A DNA stretch of 64,000 bases from Isoetes taiwanensis (taxonomy: Eukaryota > Streptophyta > Lycopodiopsida > Isoetales > Isoetaceae), in NCBI GenBank assembly GCA_021234155.1, contig JAJEKV010000030.1, forward strand, positions 1 to 64,000, read 5' to 3'. The notes under the pieces were generated by a model that saw only the letters and a list, made by a program, of their open reading frames with translations, made no database searches and had not been told where the DNA came from. Positions 46,070 to 58,013 of the stretch are shown piece by piece; positions within the stretch are counted from its first letter, which is position 1; each line of letters opens with the position of its first letter. The translations under genes were made by a program, and so were the position numbers.

Positions 46070-48639
46070 AACCGGACAAAGCCCATCGGAAAAATAAATT
46101 GCACATACAAGGTATTAAACATTGCAAGAAGAAAAATATTTTATAACTTATTTTGGCAGAAACCAATCAGTATGTCATTGCCATGATTTATTAGACCGAC
46201 TATATAATAGAAGGCATTCTCATAAATCCAGTAATGTATGGACGAGCTTTACATAATGTTTGAGAGGAAGATATTTAACATCAGCTACAAGTAATGCAGC
46301 TACAAAGTAATGTTGCAAACAAAGAAATGGCAATGAAAAAAGCCTTTCCATAGATTAAACTATGGCTTGAATGTACGAGAGACCATATGAAAATGTCTTC
46401 ACTAGAGTAGAGCATACCCAACCCGTTTAAACCTTTACAAGTTTTGAAGAGTAACTTAATGTCATGATTTATGGAGACGGTTCTTCCCACAAGAGAGAAT
46501 TAGCGGGCCGCATGTTGTAAAAACTTATCTCCACTTCCATTTTCAATACTCCAACTAACAAACACAAAACAAATGACAAAAGCGGAGAGGTCCCAGACTG
46601 CAGCCCACATCGAAACATTAGCAATAGGCTTGGTAATGAATGAAGGGCCGAAAGGTACAAATGGAGCCTCTCGGTTTATAGCCAATCGACCTTTGTAACC
46701 TTTTGCCCCTTAGTTAGTTTAGAAAATACGAAACAAGGAAGGGACATATGAACCATTATGTATGTTTAAGAAAGAACAAGAAGAAGTATTAGCATGAACA
46801 TCCAAACCAATCGGGTTTAGAAGGATGTTACCATTTTAAAGAGCAAGTAAGAACCATTTATCCATGATCAAAGCATCAAGCTTTAAGGAGAAAGCACCTG
46901 TTTATTGAAAATATAAACTGAAATATCCAATTTACCTTATTGTAAGATGTCCTCTTGTTGAGTTTCAGAAATGGTGAGCATCATTACAGTTCCTTTTTGC
47001 TTCCTGATATATGTCCAGCTCCGTTAACATCAAACAAATGGCATTCTTTCTGGCCAAAGAAGCATAAGGTGTTCATTTTGCCAGAGTTCGGTTTACATAA
47101 ACGAGAGATATGCATGTAGTGCTTATATAAGCAACAATGCTTGCAAAAATAAGAAGAGGACAGATTAAGAGCTCAGTCTTCTAACAGATAAGGACCTCAA
47201 TGCTGCTTGGAGAGGATCACAGCCAGATGCTTCTATGGGTCTATAGCAATCAAAATAAAGAAGAATAGAGGATAACAGAATATGGCGGCACTGTATTAGG
47301 AAGCCGCTTTGAAGAAATTTGAGAACCCTAAGCATTAGGGTTACGTTTAGGTATATATGTGAAATATTATCACCTGTGATCGGCCAAGACAATAGAAAAG
47401 CCATAAATAAAGATAGCATATGATTTTCCATACCTGTGCAAAAAAGGGAGAAACGTGCAATTGCCTTCCATATGCAATTGTGTGGAATTAACCCCATTGG
47501 AATTCCATGAACTTAGAAATGCATGCAAAAGAAATGGCCAACAAGTGGCAAACATGCATGTATCATGCGACTTTTAATAAGGAAAAAGTGGATCTCTTTC
47601 TTATAAATAAATGCATACGTTGGAATAGTGGCTCACACTATAAATGCCATTAGAGCATGTGATTTTGAACTATGCATATAATAGCAAAGGGAGTTCACAA
47701 CTCAAAATGATAACTAGAAATTTCCTATTACATAGAATAGGCATAGTCATAACTAAAAAAAAGCTTACCTCCATCCGTAGGACTGGGTTGACCATTTTTT
47801 TGAAATGTGTACCATAGGGGAGGGCTGACCCCTCTGTACAGCAGGGGTCAAACCCAACCCTATTGTAAATTTTTATATCCAATTGAATCACACTAACAGG
47901 ATCACAGATTATAGATCTACCTTTTTAGTACTGGTTGTTGATCATTTGTATGAGAACTTGTGCACCATATTTGAGTCCTCAGAAAACATTATGTTGTATG
48001 TACAGCAACACTTCCTTTTTGGATCTATAGCTGCCAAATTCGTTGGTTGCAAATTTGGTGATGATATCTATTATGTCATTCACCAGTGACTGTGATAGGC
48101 CATAGAATGGGAGCCATATAAATGGCTATTTTTAATGTGGCCGAATGGCATATGAGGTACATGACCTCTTTGTTTTTTTTCCAGATCTGTATCTGGTGTA
48201 ATTTATAAGGGTAATCCCATATACTTTGCACAGCTAATCAACATTTAAATATGACAGGATTTAATTGTGCATTTAAGCAATCGCATACCTTTTAACCATT
48301 GATAATATGTCCATGTCCAACATTTCCTTTTTTGATTTGCAACTGGCGCTCCCTTTGTACGGTGTGGAGAGATGACACAAAGTCCATCTCCTCTAGATAG
48401 CTATCATTAGATACTCCATTTTGTTAACTTCTTATCCCAATGCAGTCAGCTCATATTTCATGTAGGGACAACTTCAAAGTCCACTTTCTTCAATGTACTT
48501 GCTTTTATCCTAAAACAATGTCAGATCAATGTGAGTATCATGCAATCTTTTGTTACTTATTTCCTTTACAAGGCTGAGGCTAAAGGACATAAGCAACCCT
48601 GGTTATACCAAGGAGTTGAAGTGTCTTAAAAAAAACCCA
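46070..48639. repeat. Unit A, copy 4, right part
   Basis: Colinear with 5014-7552. It contains the foldback (47777-47870) and the conserved 74-codon frame, shortened at its start (47883-48089). Confidence 0.85.
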
Positions 48640-50450
48640 GCCAAACCTAGGTCTGACATCAATCCTCGGTCAATCCCAAGGATTGTATTATCAACCCAGA
48701 TTCAAACTTACGTAAGAATTATCTGGTACTTATTGTCCTTTAGCCTCTAAAACCTTTGGACTAAAAATTACCAAAACCAGTGAGTAGATAAGTCAAGAAC
48801 AACCTTTGAACCAGATAAACTTAGCTTTTTACAAGCCCAAGAAATTTCTGTCCATTGATATAACAATCTAGGCCAAAGAAATTAGGCCAAAGAGTCAAAC
48901 TGTCCAATTGACTGTATTTCAAATGTCAAATGTAGACAAGTACCATTAGAGTCATTAAGGACAGAACTGGACAAAGCCCACTGGAAAAATAAATTGCACA
49001 TGCAAGGGATAAACATTGCAAGAAGAAAAATATTTTATAACTTATTTTAGCAGCAACCAATCAGTATGTCATTGCCATGATTTATTAGACCGACTATATA
49101 ATAGAAGGCATTCTCATAAATCCAGTAATGTATGGACGGGCTTTACATAATGTTTGAGAGGAAGATATTTAACATCAGCTACAAGTAATGCAGCTACAAG
49201 TAATGCTGCAAACAAAGAAATGGCAATGAAAAAAGCCTTTCCAGCTAGGTTAAACTATGGCTTGAATGTACAGAGACCATATGAAAATGTCTTCACTAGA
49301 GTAGAGCATACCCAACCTGTTTAAACCTTTACAAGTTTTGAAGAGTAAATGTCATGATTTATGGAGACGGTTCTTCCACAGTAGAGAATTAGTAGACTGC
49401 ATGTTGTAAAAGCTTATCTCCACTTCCATTTTCAGTCCTCCAACTAACAAACACAAAACAACGACAAAAGCAGGAGAGGTCCGGTACCTGCAGCCACATC
49501 AAATCATTAGCAATAGGCTTGGTAATGAATGAAGGGCCAAAAGGTACAAATGGAGCCTCTCGATTTATAGCCGGTCAGCCTTTGTAACCTTTTGCCCTGT
49601 TAGTTTAGAAAATACGAAACAAGGAAGGGACATATGAACCAGTTATGTATGTTTAAGAAAGAACGGCGAAGAAGTATTAGCATGAACATCAAACCCTTTG
49701 GTTTAGAAGGATGTTACCATTTTAAAGAGCAAGTAAGAACCATTTATCCATGATCAAAGCATCAAGCATAAGGTGTTCATTTTGCCGAGTTCGGGTTTAC
49801 ATAAATGAGAGATATGCATGTAGTGCTTATATAAGCAACAATGTTTGCAAAAATAAGAAGAGGACGATTAAGAGCTCAGGTCTTCTAACGATAAGGACCT
49901 CAATCTTTGCTTGGAGAGGATCCGCGACCCGGATGCTTACGTGGGTCTATAGCAATCAAAATAAAGGAGAATAGAGGATAATAGAATATGGCTGACCGTA
50001 TTAGGAAGCGCTTTGAAGAAATTTGAGAACCCTAAGCATTAGGGTTTCGTTTAGGTATATATGTGAGATATTATCACTTGTGATCGGCCAAGACAATAGA
50101 AAAGCCATAAATAAAGATAGCATATGATTTTTCATACCTGTGCAAAAAAGGGGGAAACGTGCAATTGCCTTCCATATGCCCCATTGGAATTCCATGAACT
50201 TAGAAATGCATGCAAAAGAAATGGCCAACAAGTGACAAACATGCAACTTTTAATAAGGAAGGAAGGAAGGAAGGAAAAAGTGGATCTCTTTCTTATAAAT
50301 AAATGCATACGTTGTAATAGTGGCTCACACTATAAATGCCATTAGAGCATGTGATTTTGAACTATGCATATAATAGCAAAGGGAGTTCACAACTCAAAAT
50401 GATAACTAGAAATTTCCTATCACATAGAATAGGCATAGTCATAATTAAAA
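48640..50450. repeat. Unit A, copy 5 (internal deletion, right end missing)
   Basis: Colinear with copy 1 up to AGTCATAATTAAAAAAA, just before the foldback, with ~210 bp missing at 49768 (GCATCAAGC joined to ATAAGGTG). A GGAA run of about six units sits at 50254-50277 and is absent from the other copies. Confidence 0.85.
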
Positions 50451-51141
50451 AAAGGGGGTTGTGGGCGAATTGAAGCCCTAGGTGCTGCGCACGAGGGGTT
50501 GCCCTCCGATGGCCTGAGAATGTGTTTTCATGGGTTCTATTTGGTCTTTTCGTGTTGGAAATGTGTTTGCATGGTTTCTATTTCGTTTTTTCATGTTGGA
50601 TCTTTTTTGTTTTGTGGCGTGTGAATGCTATGAACAGAGGATGCCATTTTCTTAGCGCAGGTTTATTTACTTACTTATGCCTCTAATAGACTTGGGATCT
50701 TGTAAGAGTGCCTCCACCTTTATTTAAGATTAGCTAACTTCCTTTGTTGGAACATCTCATAGCTGAAAGATAACGTCATTATATCAGGTTCCATTCAAGA
50801 GAGTATCCCCGATATTTTTATGACTTTAGGTTCATTGACCATACTTGATGCATGTCTAGATGGAGTCATTTTTTAGGGGAACTTGTTCGAAATGGGTCGA
50901 CCTTGTCCGCACTATTTATGAAGTCATTTCTTATCTCTTTCTAATCCTGAGATATCAAAGCACAAAAATGCTAAGACTACTAGGAAAGGAATTGAGAAAG
51001 TCTGTCTCAGTGGTTGATACTCCAGCCTTTAATACTAGGCACCAATCCAAAAGATTTACTAGAAGCCAATCCAGAAGCCTCATCTAGCGTTTCTCTTTCC
51101 TAAGCTTCTTCAGCTTTTATTGCCTTCTCTCCTTTTCAGTC
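50451..51141 (+). mobile_element. Probable LINE-A 5' region (UTR/ORF1 remnant)
   Basis: Lies between unit A and the LINE-A endonuclease start. A frame at 50860-51087 (MESFFRGTCSKWVDLVR...) is basic toward its end (KRFTRSQSRSLI), as ORF1 tails often are, but no RRM or zinc knuckle is seen. The boundary with unit A at ~50451 is taken from loss of similarity. Confidence 0.35.
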
Positions 51142-51874
51142 ATGAAGATAATGACCTGGAACCTTAGGGGCATTAAAGGGCCTGTTAAGAGGAGAAGAGC
51201 TATTTCCAAATTAGAGATTATCAAGCTGATATTATTTTACTGCAAGAGCTAAGACTTTCCAACTTTGAATGCTCTAATCTTGCAAACTGGATTGGCCCTG
51301 GTTTTTCTTCCTTATGGATTGGTGCTACTGCAACCTCGGGTGGCCTTATCATTATGTGGAGAAATATTAATCATAGCTTGGTTTACAATAGTCCTTGCAA
51401 ATCTTGGGCAAGTTTGTCATTTTAATCATGATGGCTCTCAATTTGGCATCATAAACATTTATGCTTCTACCATCTCTAAAGAAAGAGAAAATCTATGGCA
51501 AGACATTAGATCTTGGCTTCTGAATTACAATTCTTTATCCTGGATTTTGGCTAGAGATTTTAACAATACCCCATCTTGGGATCTTGGTTGGGTAAAAACC
51601 TCAACATATCTAAGGCGAGAAAAATGAATTGGGATAATCTTCTTGATACCTTTTATTCACTCATATTCCCTCTTCTCTTGCTAAATTTACACGGTCTAAC
51701 AAGCAAAAGGGTAATTCTAGAGTCTTTTGTGCTCGGATAGATTTTACATTAACAACTCCAGGTCATGCTTTTTGGAATAGCAGTATTTTTTAGTGATGAA
51801 AGTACTTACCTCTGGATCACGAGCCCCAATTTACGGAAACCAAATATCTTCTTTATATTAAGAGGTGCGGAAAT
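51142..51874 (+). mobile_element. LINE-A ORF2 start: apurinic-type endonuclease
   Basis: From ATG 51142 it reads MKIMTWNLRGIKGPVKRRR, the standard start of plant L1 ORF2. In the next frame come YQADIILLQELRL (catalytic Glu), ATSGGLIIMW, then INIYAS, ERE.LW..I and WILARDFNNTPS (the DFN motif). SDHAPI, the metal-binding His motif, is recoverable at about 51812-51832. At least two frame changes make it non-functional as read. Confidence 0.85.
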
Positions 51875-52901
51875 GTATGCGTCGATTCGGCGTAATGACA
51901 TTCTTGCTCAAAGGCGAGCATGCATGCATTGCATCGTCGCATGCATGCATCGCATGCGTTTTGGGCCTTGTTCATCAGGTTAGGCGTTCATCGGGTTGGG
52001 CGTTTGCGAGTTCTTCATCATCGCGTTTCATGGGCGCTTCCTCTTCTCGGCGGTACCTTATTCTCTTTTGATTTGTTTCGAGGCGGGGAGGGCTTCTTCT
52101 GCTGGTTTTGCTAATTTGGCGTTGCTTTCCCGCTGTCCTTTCCGGCCTTTAGCCTTCATCCCGTGACCTTAATCCTCAATCCTAGTTTGTTAAGGAAGTC
52201 CTTTGGTATTCGAGCTTTGTTGGTTTCATGCGAGTCGCGGTGCAAAGAATGTCGTCGATTGGCGTAGCGAATCGGCATTCTTGCTCAAAACGGCGCATGC
52301 ATATCTATCGCATCTCGTCGCATGCATGCATCGCATCGCGTTTTGGGCGTTCATCCCGGTTGGCGTTCATCGGGTTGAGGCGTTTGCGAGTTCTTCATCC
52401 GGCGTTTCATCGGCGCTTCCTCTTCTCGGCCAGTACCTTATTCTCTTTGAACCCACCCTCCCCTTCTTTGTTTATTATATTTTGTATGCAGTTACGTTTT
52501 ATCATATTTTCCACCGATTGGGTGATGCTTTTTCCACCTTTGGGTGATGCTATTCTTTGGTATGTTTCTCGTTTGTTGTTGGTGATGTGCGCAGTGCAGG
52601 TTGGCGGCGCATCGTTTTGACTTCTCCATGTGCGGGTTTTGGGGGCGATTCTATGCCTTACGTTTGTCTAAGCCCCTTGCGAAGGCTTATCACTAGGGTT
52701 TTTCCTCCGAAAACCGAAGGGCGAGGTTTTTAATCCCGTGATAAGCTTTTGGCGGTACATCAAACCACTCATCTATTAGCATTGTATTTGTTTTGGGGTC
52801 CAAATGATATATTTGGATTTTCCCTTTTCTTTTAGGTAGGTAGTTACATGTATGCGGCTATCCTTGTCCATTGTAGAAAATCTCTTTGAGATGAATGAGA
52901 A
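51875..52901 (+). mobile_element. 1.03 kb retroposed-looking insertion in LINE-A with 20-bp TSD
   Basis: Flanked by ATATTAAGAGGTGCGGAAAT (51855-51874) and ATATTAAGAGGTCTGGAAAT (52902-52921). LINE-A continues across the site. A long target duplication suggests insertion by LINE machinery. Inside is an imperfect ~345 bp tandem duplication (GCATGCATGCATCGCATCG and GCGTTTGCGAGTTCTTCATC blocks at ~51900-52070 and ~52240-52450). A hairpin lies at ~52686-52749 (GCTTATCAC..GGG pairing with CCCGTGATAAGC). The tail is weakly A-rich (GATGAATGAGAA). The source transcript is unknown. Confidence 0.6.
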
Positions 52902-52921
52902 ATATTAAGAGGTCTGGAAAT

Positions 52922-54779
52922 ATTCCCTTCAAGTTTAATTGCTCTCGGCTTAGTAGTGGAAATTTTTCGCGAGAGATTTCAAAACTTATTATGCCAGCCT
53001 CCCAAGAGTTAGGGCAGCCAATTCTATGAAAAGATTTTTTATGCTAAAATTAAATCTTCCAAATTTTACAATGGTCTAGAAATGATTGGGAGTTGAAAAA
53101 ATTGAAAAGAAAAGTTATCGATGCAAATGCAAACCGTAAGAGTCAAGCTTCAATATGAAACTCTAAATCGATCTTCATTTGTAAGTGGGGTAATCTGGAA
53201 CATCTCATCAAAAACATTGAAGAATATGAGGCTAAAGAGGCAGCAATTAGATCCAAAGTGAAATTTTTCACCTCCATAGACAACACCAATTCGAAATTCT
53301 TTTTTAGAATTGCCAAAAATAGGTTACTCAAGGGTCAGCTCTCTTCTATTAGAAATGATCAAGATATTAATGGACTCTCAAAAAGATATTGTAGATTTTT
53401 TCTATTCTAAATATTCCAATATCTTTGCCTCTCACTCTGATGTTTCATGGTCTGATACCTCTGCTTCTGAGTTCATCAATTTATTAAATTCTCTCCCTGA
53501 AAATATTATTGATCCTTTATCAGTCAATGTGGAAATACCTCCATCAGAAGATGAGATTAAATCTAGTCTATCTAGTCTTGCCAAGGGGAAGAGTCTGGGC
53601 CCTGATGACCTTCCTCCTGAGTTCTTTCTTCATTTCTAGGATGATTTTAAAATTGATCTTACTCTCATGGTTCATGGCTTCTGGCATAATAACCATCTTC
53701 ATCCTGCTTTTTCTTCTGGGCTAATTTCTCTTGGCCAATTCAATTTATAAAATTTGTGCCAAAATCCTTGCTAATCGCATCAAAGGGTTCTTACAGAAGA
53801 ATATTGGCTTGCATCAGTCTGCATTTCTTCCTAACAGGTTCATTTTGGATAACTATATTGCTGCTATGGAGGGTTTGCACTGGGCCAGAATTTCAAATCA
53901 AAACTGTGTTCTCTTAAAGCTATATTTTTCCAAAGCTTTTGACACTGTCAGATGGGATTTTTTGATGCTCTCCTTAAGGAAAATTGATATTCCCCCTAAA
54001 ATTATAGATCTTATCATGGGCCTCAACTCTAGAGCTCAATCAGCTATTTTAATCAATGGATCCCTTGGCAAATTCTTGAATTTGCATAAAGGTGTGAGGC
54101 TAGGATGTCCTTTGGCTCCTTATCTCTTTATCTTAGTGGCTGAGCACCTCTCTAAAATCATTATGTATCATCAAAACAGAGGGAATTTAAAGGGTCTTAT
54201 TATGCCTGATAATGGTAGCCAGTTGACTCTGCTTCAGTATGCAGATGATTCTTTTAGTTTTCTTCATAATGATGTAAACAATATCGAATTTTTCATCAAA
54301 ATCCTGAATGGTTTTAGTGCTGCTTCTGAAATTTATCTCAATATGAGCAAGTGTGTTATCATTGGTGCAAATGATCAACCTGATATCCTAGGTATCAAAT
54401 GTATTCATGTAAATCAAACTTCTTCTCTCCTAGGAATGCCTCTGGCCCTAGATGTCTCCCTCAAAAATCTTTGGTCTCCTATTGTGTCAAGGATCAGAAA
54501 GAAGCTTAATAATTATGGCAGCTGTTTATCTATTGCAGGCAGAACAATTATAGCTTCTTCTGTGCTTGCAAGCTCCCATATCTACTTTTCTTCTGCTTTA
54601 CTTGCCCCTAAATGTATTTATCAGCAGATTGAAAAAATAATTAGAAACTTTATTTGGGGGAAACATCATATATGTCACTCAAAATAAAAAGGGTGGGGGC
54701 CTTGGATGCAAAAATCTTCTTCTGCAGGGATATGCATTGGTAGGAAAATATATTTGGAAGTCTCTCTGAAGTCAAAATA
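52922..54779 (+). mobile_element. LINE-A ORF2: linker and reverse transcriptase
   Basis: Resumes after the insertion. It contains EEYEAKEAAIRSKVKFF..IDNTNSKFFFRIAKNR (53215-53330), the linker before the palm, and then ..LPENIIDPLSVNVEIPPSEDEIKSSL..LAKGKSLGPDDLPPEF (to 53635). The block that should hold the PK....RPI motif is missing just before 53731. The palm follows at 53731-54687 and the region ends in GGGLGCKNL..GYALVGKYIWKSL at 54771. LINE-B sequence starts at 54780. Confidence 0.85.
53731..54687 (+). CDS. LINE-A reverse transcriptase palm and thumb (318 codons, partial)
   Basis: Longest open frame in the window. It opens at TTG, not ATG, so it is an internal ORF2 piece. Motifs: IYKICAKILANRIK (4-17), QSAFLPNRFILDN (29-41), LKLYFSKAFDTVRWDFL (62-78), GVRLGCPLAPYLF (121-133), QYADD (169-173), LNMSKC region, SSLLGMPLA, L.W and IIRNFIWG near the end. 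The two YADD aspartates are present, but the first motif-A aspartate (LDF in the family) is Tyr65. Activity is therefore doubtful unless this is a sequencing error. Confidence 0.9.
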   Translation: MANSIYKICAKILANRIKGFLQKNIGLHQSAFLPNRFILDNYIAAMEGLHWARISNQNCVLLKLYFSKAFDTVRWDFLMLSLRKIDIPPKIIDLIMGLNSRAQSAILINGSLGKFLNLHKGVRLGCPLAPYLFILVAEHLSKIIMYHQNRGNLKGLIMPDNGSQLTLLQYADDSFSFLHNDVNNIEFFIKILNGFSAASEIYLNMSKCVIIGANDQPDILGIKCIHVNQTSSLLGMPLALDVSLKNLWSPIVSRIRKKLNNYGSCLSIAGRTIIASSVLASSHIYFSSALLAPKCIYQQIEKIIRNFIWGKHHICHSK

Positions 54780-55356
54780 ACCCTAAAGTGTCAGCGCTGC
54801 GATGGCAATTTCTCCATAGATGTGTTCGAGTGAATGTCTTGGTTCACAAGATGAACCCTAGAGTCTCAGATCATTGCCCTCTCTGTGGCCAATGTGTTGA
54901 AACTATTGAACACTGCTTCTTCTTGTGCGATCATCTACGGCTTGCTTGGGCGTGGCTGTTCACTCTTTTCAGTGTGTCTCTCACTAGCTAGGAGATCCTA
55001 CTTGCACTTCATCCTCCTGTCTGGCCTAACTTGCATAAGCGGGCATTTCATCTTGCTTCTAGTTGGATTTTGTGGTCTATCTGGCAAAGGCGACGTTTAT
55101 GTATTTTTCAAGGTGCACACATCTCTGATCAGCAGCTTCTCCATTGTGCTCAGCAGAAGATCACTAAAGCTTATCGTTGCTCATCTGTAGCTGATGATAA
55201 AAAAGAGATAATTTGGCAGATGTATTTACGGTGTTCTTCTTATGCATAGACAGGTGTTTTTGCCCTAGTTAAGTTCAGCCTATCCACTAGGGTTTTATTT
55301 AAATCATTGCATTATGTATTGGCGCCTTTGTTCTTGTCAATAAAAGAGTCTCACGT

Positions 55357-55387
<31 letters not shown>
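54780..55387 (+). mobile_element. LINE-B 3' fragment inserted into LINE-A
   Basis: Begins CCCTAAAGTGTCAGCGCTG, the same as 2081. It encodes the zinc-binding domain (CPLCGQ..ETIEHCFFLCDHLRLAW), then HKRAFHLASSWILWSIWQRRR and ADDKKEIIWQMYLRCSSYA, a ~110 bp 3' UTR and poly(A) at 55358-55387. It differs from the LINE-A type zinc-binding region that follows at 55928, so it is a 5'-truncated copy of another family. No convincing target duplication was found. Confidence 0.75.
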
Positions 55388-55389
<2 letters not shown>

Positions 55390-55795
55390 GCTACAAAGTT
55401 TATTCATTACTGGTTAAATAAAAGTACAATTGATGGTCATCCTTCTATTGAGAATTGTTTGCCTTCTTACGCTATACATCCAACCGAAATGGCAATAATT
55501 CTTCTCCTCTTATGAGAAATCTTTTTAAATTCCTGGAATAAAGTTTCTAAAGCCTACTCTCCACGGTGGCATTAGTCGGGGTTCATCATGATACGAGCAT
55601 ATTTTGGAATCCAAATTTTAGCAAAAGGAATATGTCTCCCTTGGCAATTAACCATCCAAAACCTACAAAAATGGCAATCGCTAGCATTGAAGCTTGGGGG
55701 ATATTTGGACCAATGGTAGATGGGGTACACGGACGAGATTTAAAGCTATTGTCAATGGTACCTCTTCTAATAAAATTTTATTCAAGCATATTGTT
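55388..55795 (+). mobile_element. LINE-A ORF2 continuation
   Basis: After the LINE-B poly(A), frames contain KFIHYWLNKSTIDGHPSIEN, then SIFWNPNFSKRNM and RFKAIVNGTSSNKILF with frequent frame changes. The last frame runs directly into the sequence after the small insertion (55922), which shows it is the same ORF2. Confidence 0.6.
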
Positions 55796-55903
55796 TTTTT
55801 TTTTTTTTGAAGAATATAAGAATATATTAAACCACTAGAATGCGATCAAGTACAATGATAAGTGTGGTGCTAAGCGTCCATCATGATCCACAATCTGTAG
55901 GAA
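55796..55903 (-). mobile_element. SINE-like or 5'-truncated LINE retroposon (~108 bp)
   Basis: An 18-bp target duplication, TTATTCAAGCATATTGTT, occurs at 55778-55795 and 55904-55921. The inserted piece starts with 13 T on the + strand, so its poly(A) tail is on the minus strand. The body (minus strand: TTCCTACAGATTGTGG... to ...ATATTCTTATATTCTTC) lacks recognisable tRNA boxes. Removing it restores the LINE frame NKILFKHIVTKVSNSN. Confidence 0.85.
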
Positions 55904-55921
55904 TTATTCAAGCATATTGTT

Positions 55922-56967
55922 ACTAAGGTGTCTAACTCCAACCTTGATGGTGCTACTTCTGCTCAGATCGATTGGTATTACAAAGATAAGAATATTTACA
56001 AAGTTGCTTATATTTATAATTTTTTGGCTAATACCAATCAAACTTCCAAAGCCTACCTTTATTGGAATCTCTCTGTTGATACTGGAACAACTCTTTTCAA
56101 GAATGTATGGAATTCTTACTGCGTTCCTAAGATAACCTATTTTACTTGGTTGCTTGCAAACAAAAGTATTCCAAATATGGAGACCTTCTGCAAACACCAC
56201 TTGCATGCTAATGCTCCCAATAATTCTAGCATAGTCATCACCGCCCTTTTCAGCATAATGGCATTGGAATTTTTCATGTCCTAAGCTTACAAGTTTTGGA
56301 ATTGGTTTGAGCAAATTTTCAAGTCGGGAAGCAAAGGGAGTATTGTCAATTTCATTATTTACGAAAGTAAATTTAGAAATTCAATTTCATTGCTTTATGG
56401 AATATTTGGAAGTATAGAAATAGATGTGTGCATGGGGGCATAATCCTTCTCCACTATGGATTAATTTAGGGTTATATATGATATTGAACTCCAAACTCTG
56501 CTCATAAATATAAAAACTTAGATTCCCACATAGACAATAAGCGGCATACAATAGGGAATTATTAAGGTTATTATGGTTTTTAAGCTTTTTACGCCATCAA
56601 TCATTGACTAAGGCTGAAATCTTTGATACTAGATTATCTGATGAATTGTAAATTCAAGCTCAATCTTGATCTTGATGATGCTAAAGTTGCAAAAGTATAA
56701 TCCAAAAATCCTATCGGTTCATAGGTTTGGGATTATAATTTTAGTCGGATCGATAAAGAGGGTTAATTAGGAACATATAAAGAAGTTCGGAGAAAGAGAA
56801 TTATGGGCCAGGAATTCTCTAAGGAAACATATCGATGTTATCTTTGTTTTGGTTTTGGAAAACAACAACAACAATATGACAGATCAACAATTTGAATTCT
56901 AAAGAGAGTGCTATTACTATCATAGGGGCGAGGCGGTGTTATGGAACTATGAGTCACCTCTCCACTT
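55922..56967 (+). mobile_element. LINE-A zinc-binding region and distal ORF2
   Basis: The frame at 55928-56284 reads VAYIYNFLANTN..SKAYLYWNLSVDTGTTLFKNVWNSY, then VPKITYFTWLLANKSIPNMETFCKH, the zf-RVT core of L1 ORF2. The next frames give FWNWFEQIFK and WNIWKYRNRCVHGG (about 56398-56440), the usual distal block. Beyond 56650 coding signal fades. The copia element sits at 56968. Confidence 0.75.
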
Positions 56968-57498
56968 TGTTGAAATGATAAAATTATGTGTCATGTGATA
57001 TTCTAATCTATGAGAAGCGGTGGCATGGATTAGAGTTGTTAAATGGTGTCATGTTATTCAAAGTTAAAGCGGTTGAATGGGGAGACCTATGAGAAGCGAT
57101 GGCAAAGTCAAAGTCAAAGTCAAAGTCAAAGTCAAAGTCAAAGGTGGCGGGCACACCCTACCCGGGTGTTCTTTGGGCTCGCTAGAAACACAGACACCCA
57201 CATGCCACTTAGGGTTTTGGATTGGCCCAGTCAACGGGTCAAAGTCAACGGCAATTTGGAAGATAAGGGCGAGGGCATCCTATTATTTAGGCAAGTTGAA
57301 AAACTTTCTATATGAAGGGCATGCGATTTTGACAAGTGGATATATCCAGGTTGATGAGAACATATATATATGGCCCATTGTCATAGAAAATGTGTGGTGA
57401 GTCTGAATCTGGTGTGTGTATGCAAATATAGGTGCGGGAGGGTTTGAAGGAGCGAGTCTTGGCATACTTGGGTTGAATCCCAAGCTCTGATTCTAACA
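56968..57498 (+). repeat. Copia 5' LTR
   Basis: 531 bp. It carries a short AAAGTC microsatellite (57104-57142), a TATA-like stretch (ACATATATATATGG near 57360) and ends TTCTAACA. Confidence 0.9.
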
Positions 57499-57499
57499 T

Positions 57500-57513
57500 T
57501 GGTATCGAGCTAA
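57500..57513 (+). promoter_or_regulatory. Copia primer-binding site
   Basis: TGGTATCGAGC starts two bases after the 5' LTR and resembles the TGGTATCAGAGC complement of plant initiator methionine tRNA used by most copia elements. Confidence 0.75.
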
Positions 57514-58013
57514 CTAAATCTATACACAATGATAATGACAACAAGATTGGGGCAAATCTATTGAACTCTATTGAAGTTTTTTTAAGGAGATGGAGGATTT
57601 CAAATGCGGAAGGAGAGTATTAGAAACTGTATTGGAGTTTGAAAAATTGTGGTATTTGTTTGATGGTAGTCCGGTAAAGGGGTGCAACTAGCTCGGGTGA
57701 TTCAAGTCCTGGCGCTAGTAGTAGTAATGCTCAATGCAGTGCGGGGGGGAACTTGGTGAAGGTGTGTCTCTGGAAGGGCAACTTCTCTCGAGTTACAGGC
57801 GAGAAGATGAAGCTAAGATTATGGAGGCCCAGGCCATAATCATGTGTAAGGTAGGCCTTAAAAGGCTGAAGCTTGAGGCATGAAGCCTAAGGAAATGTGG
57901 GATTATTTGATAAAGCACTATGAACAAAAAGTTCTTCACAAATAGATGTGCTAGAAAAACAGTTAAGGAAGATGAAATTGTTTGAGAAAGATAACTTGTG
58001 ACTTTTTGGAGAT

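Noticed and set aside
51142-55387. A single LINE with its own zinc-binding domain and poly(A) at 55387
   Set aside because: The sequence after 55388 continues LINE-A ORF2 with a different zinc-binding region, while 54780-55387 matches family B; nesting explains both.
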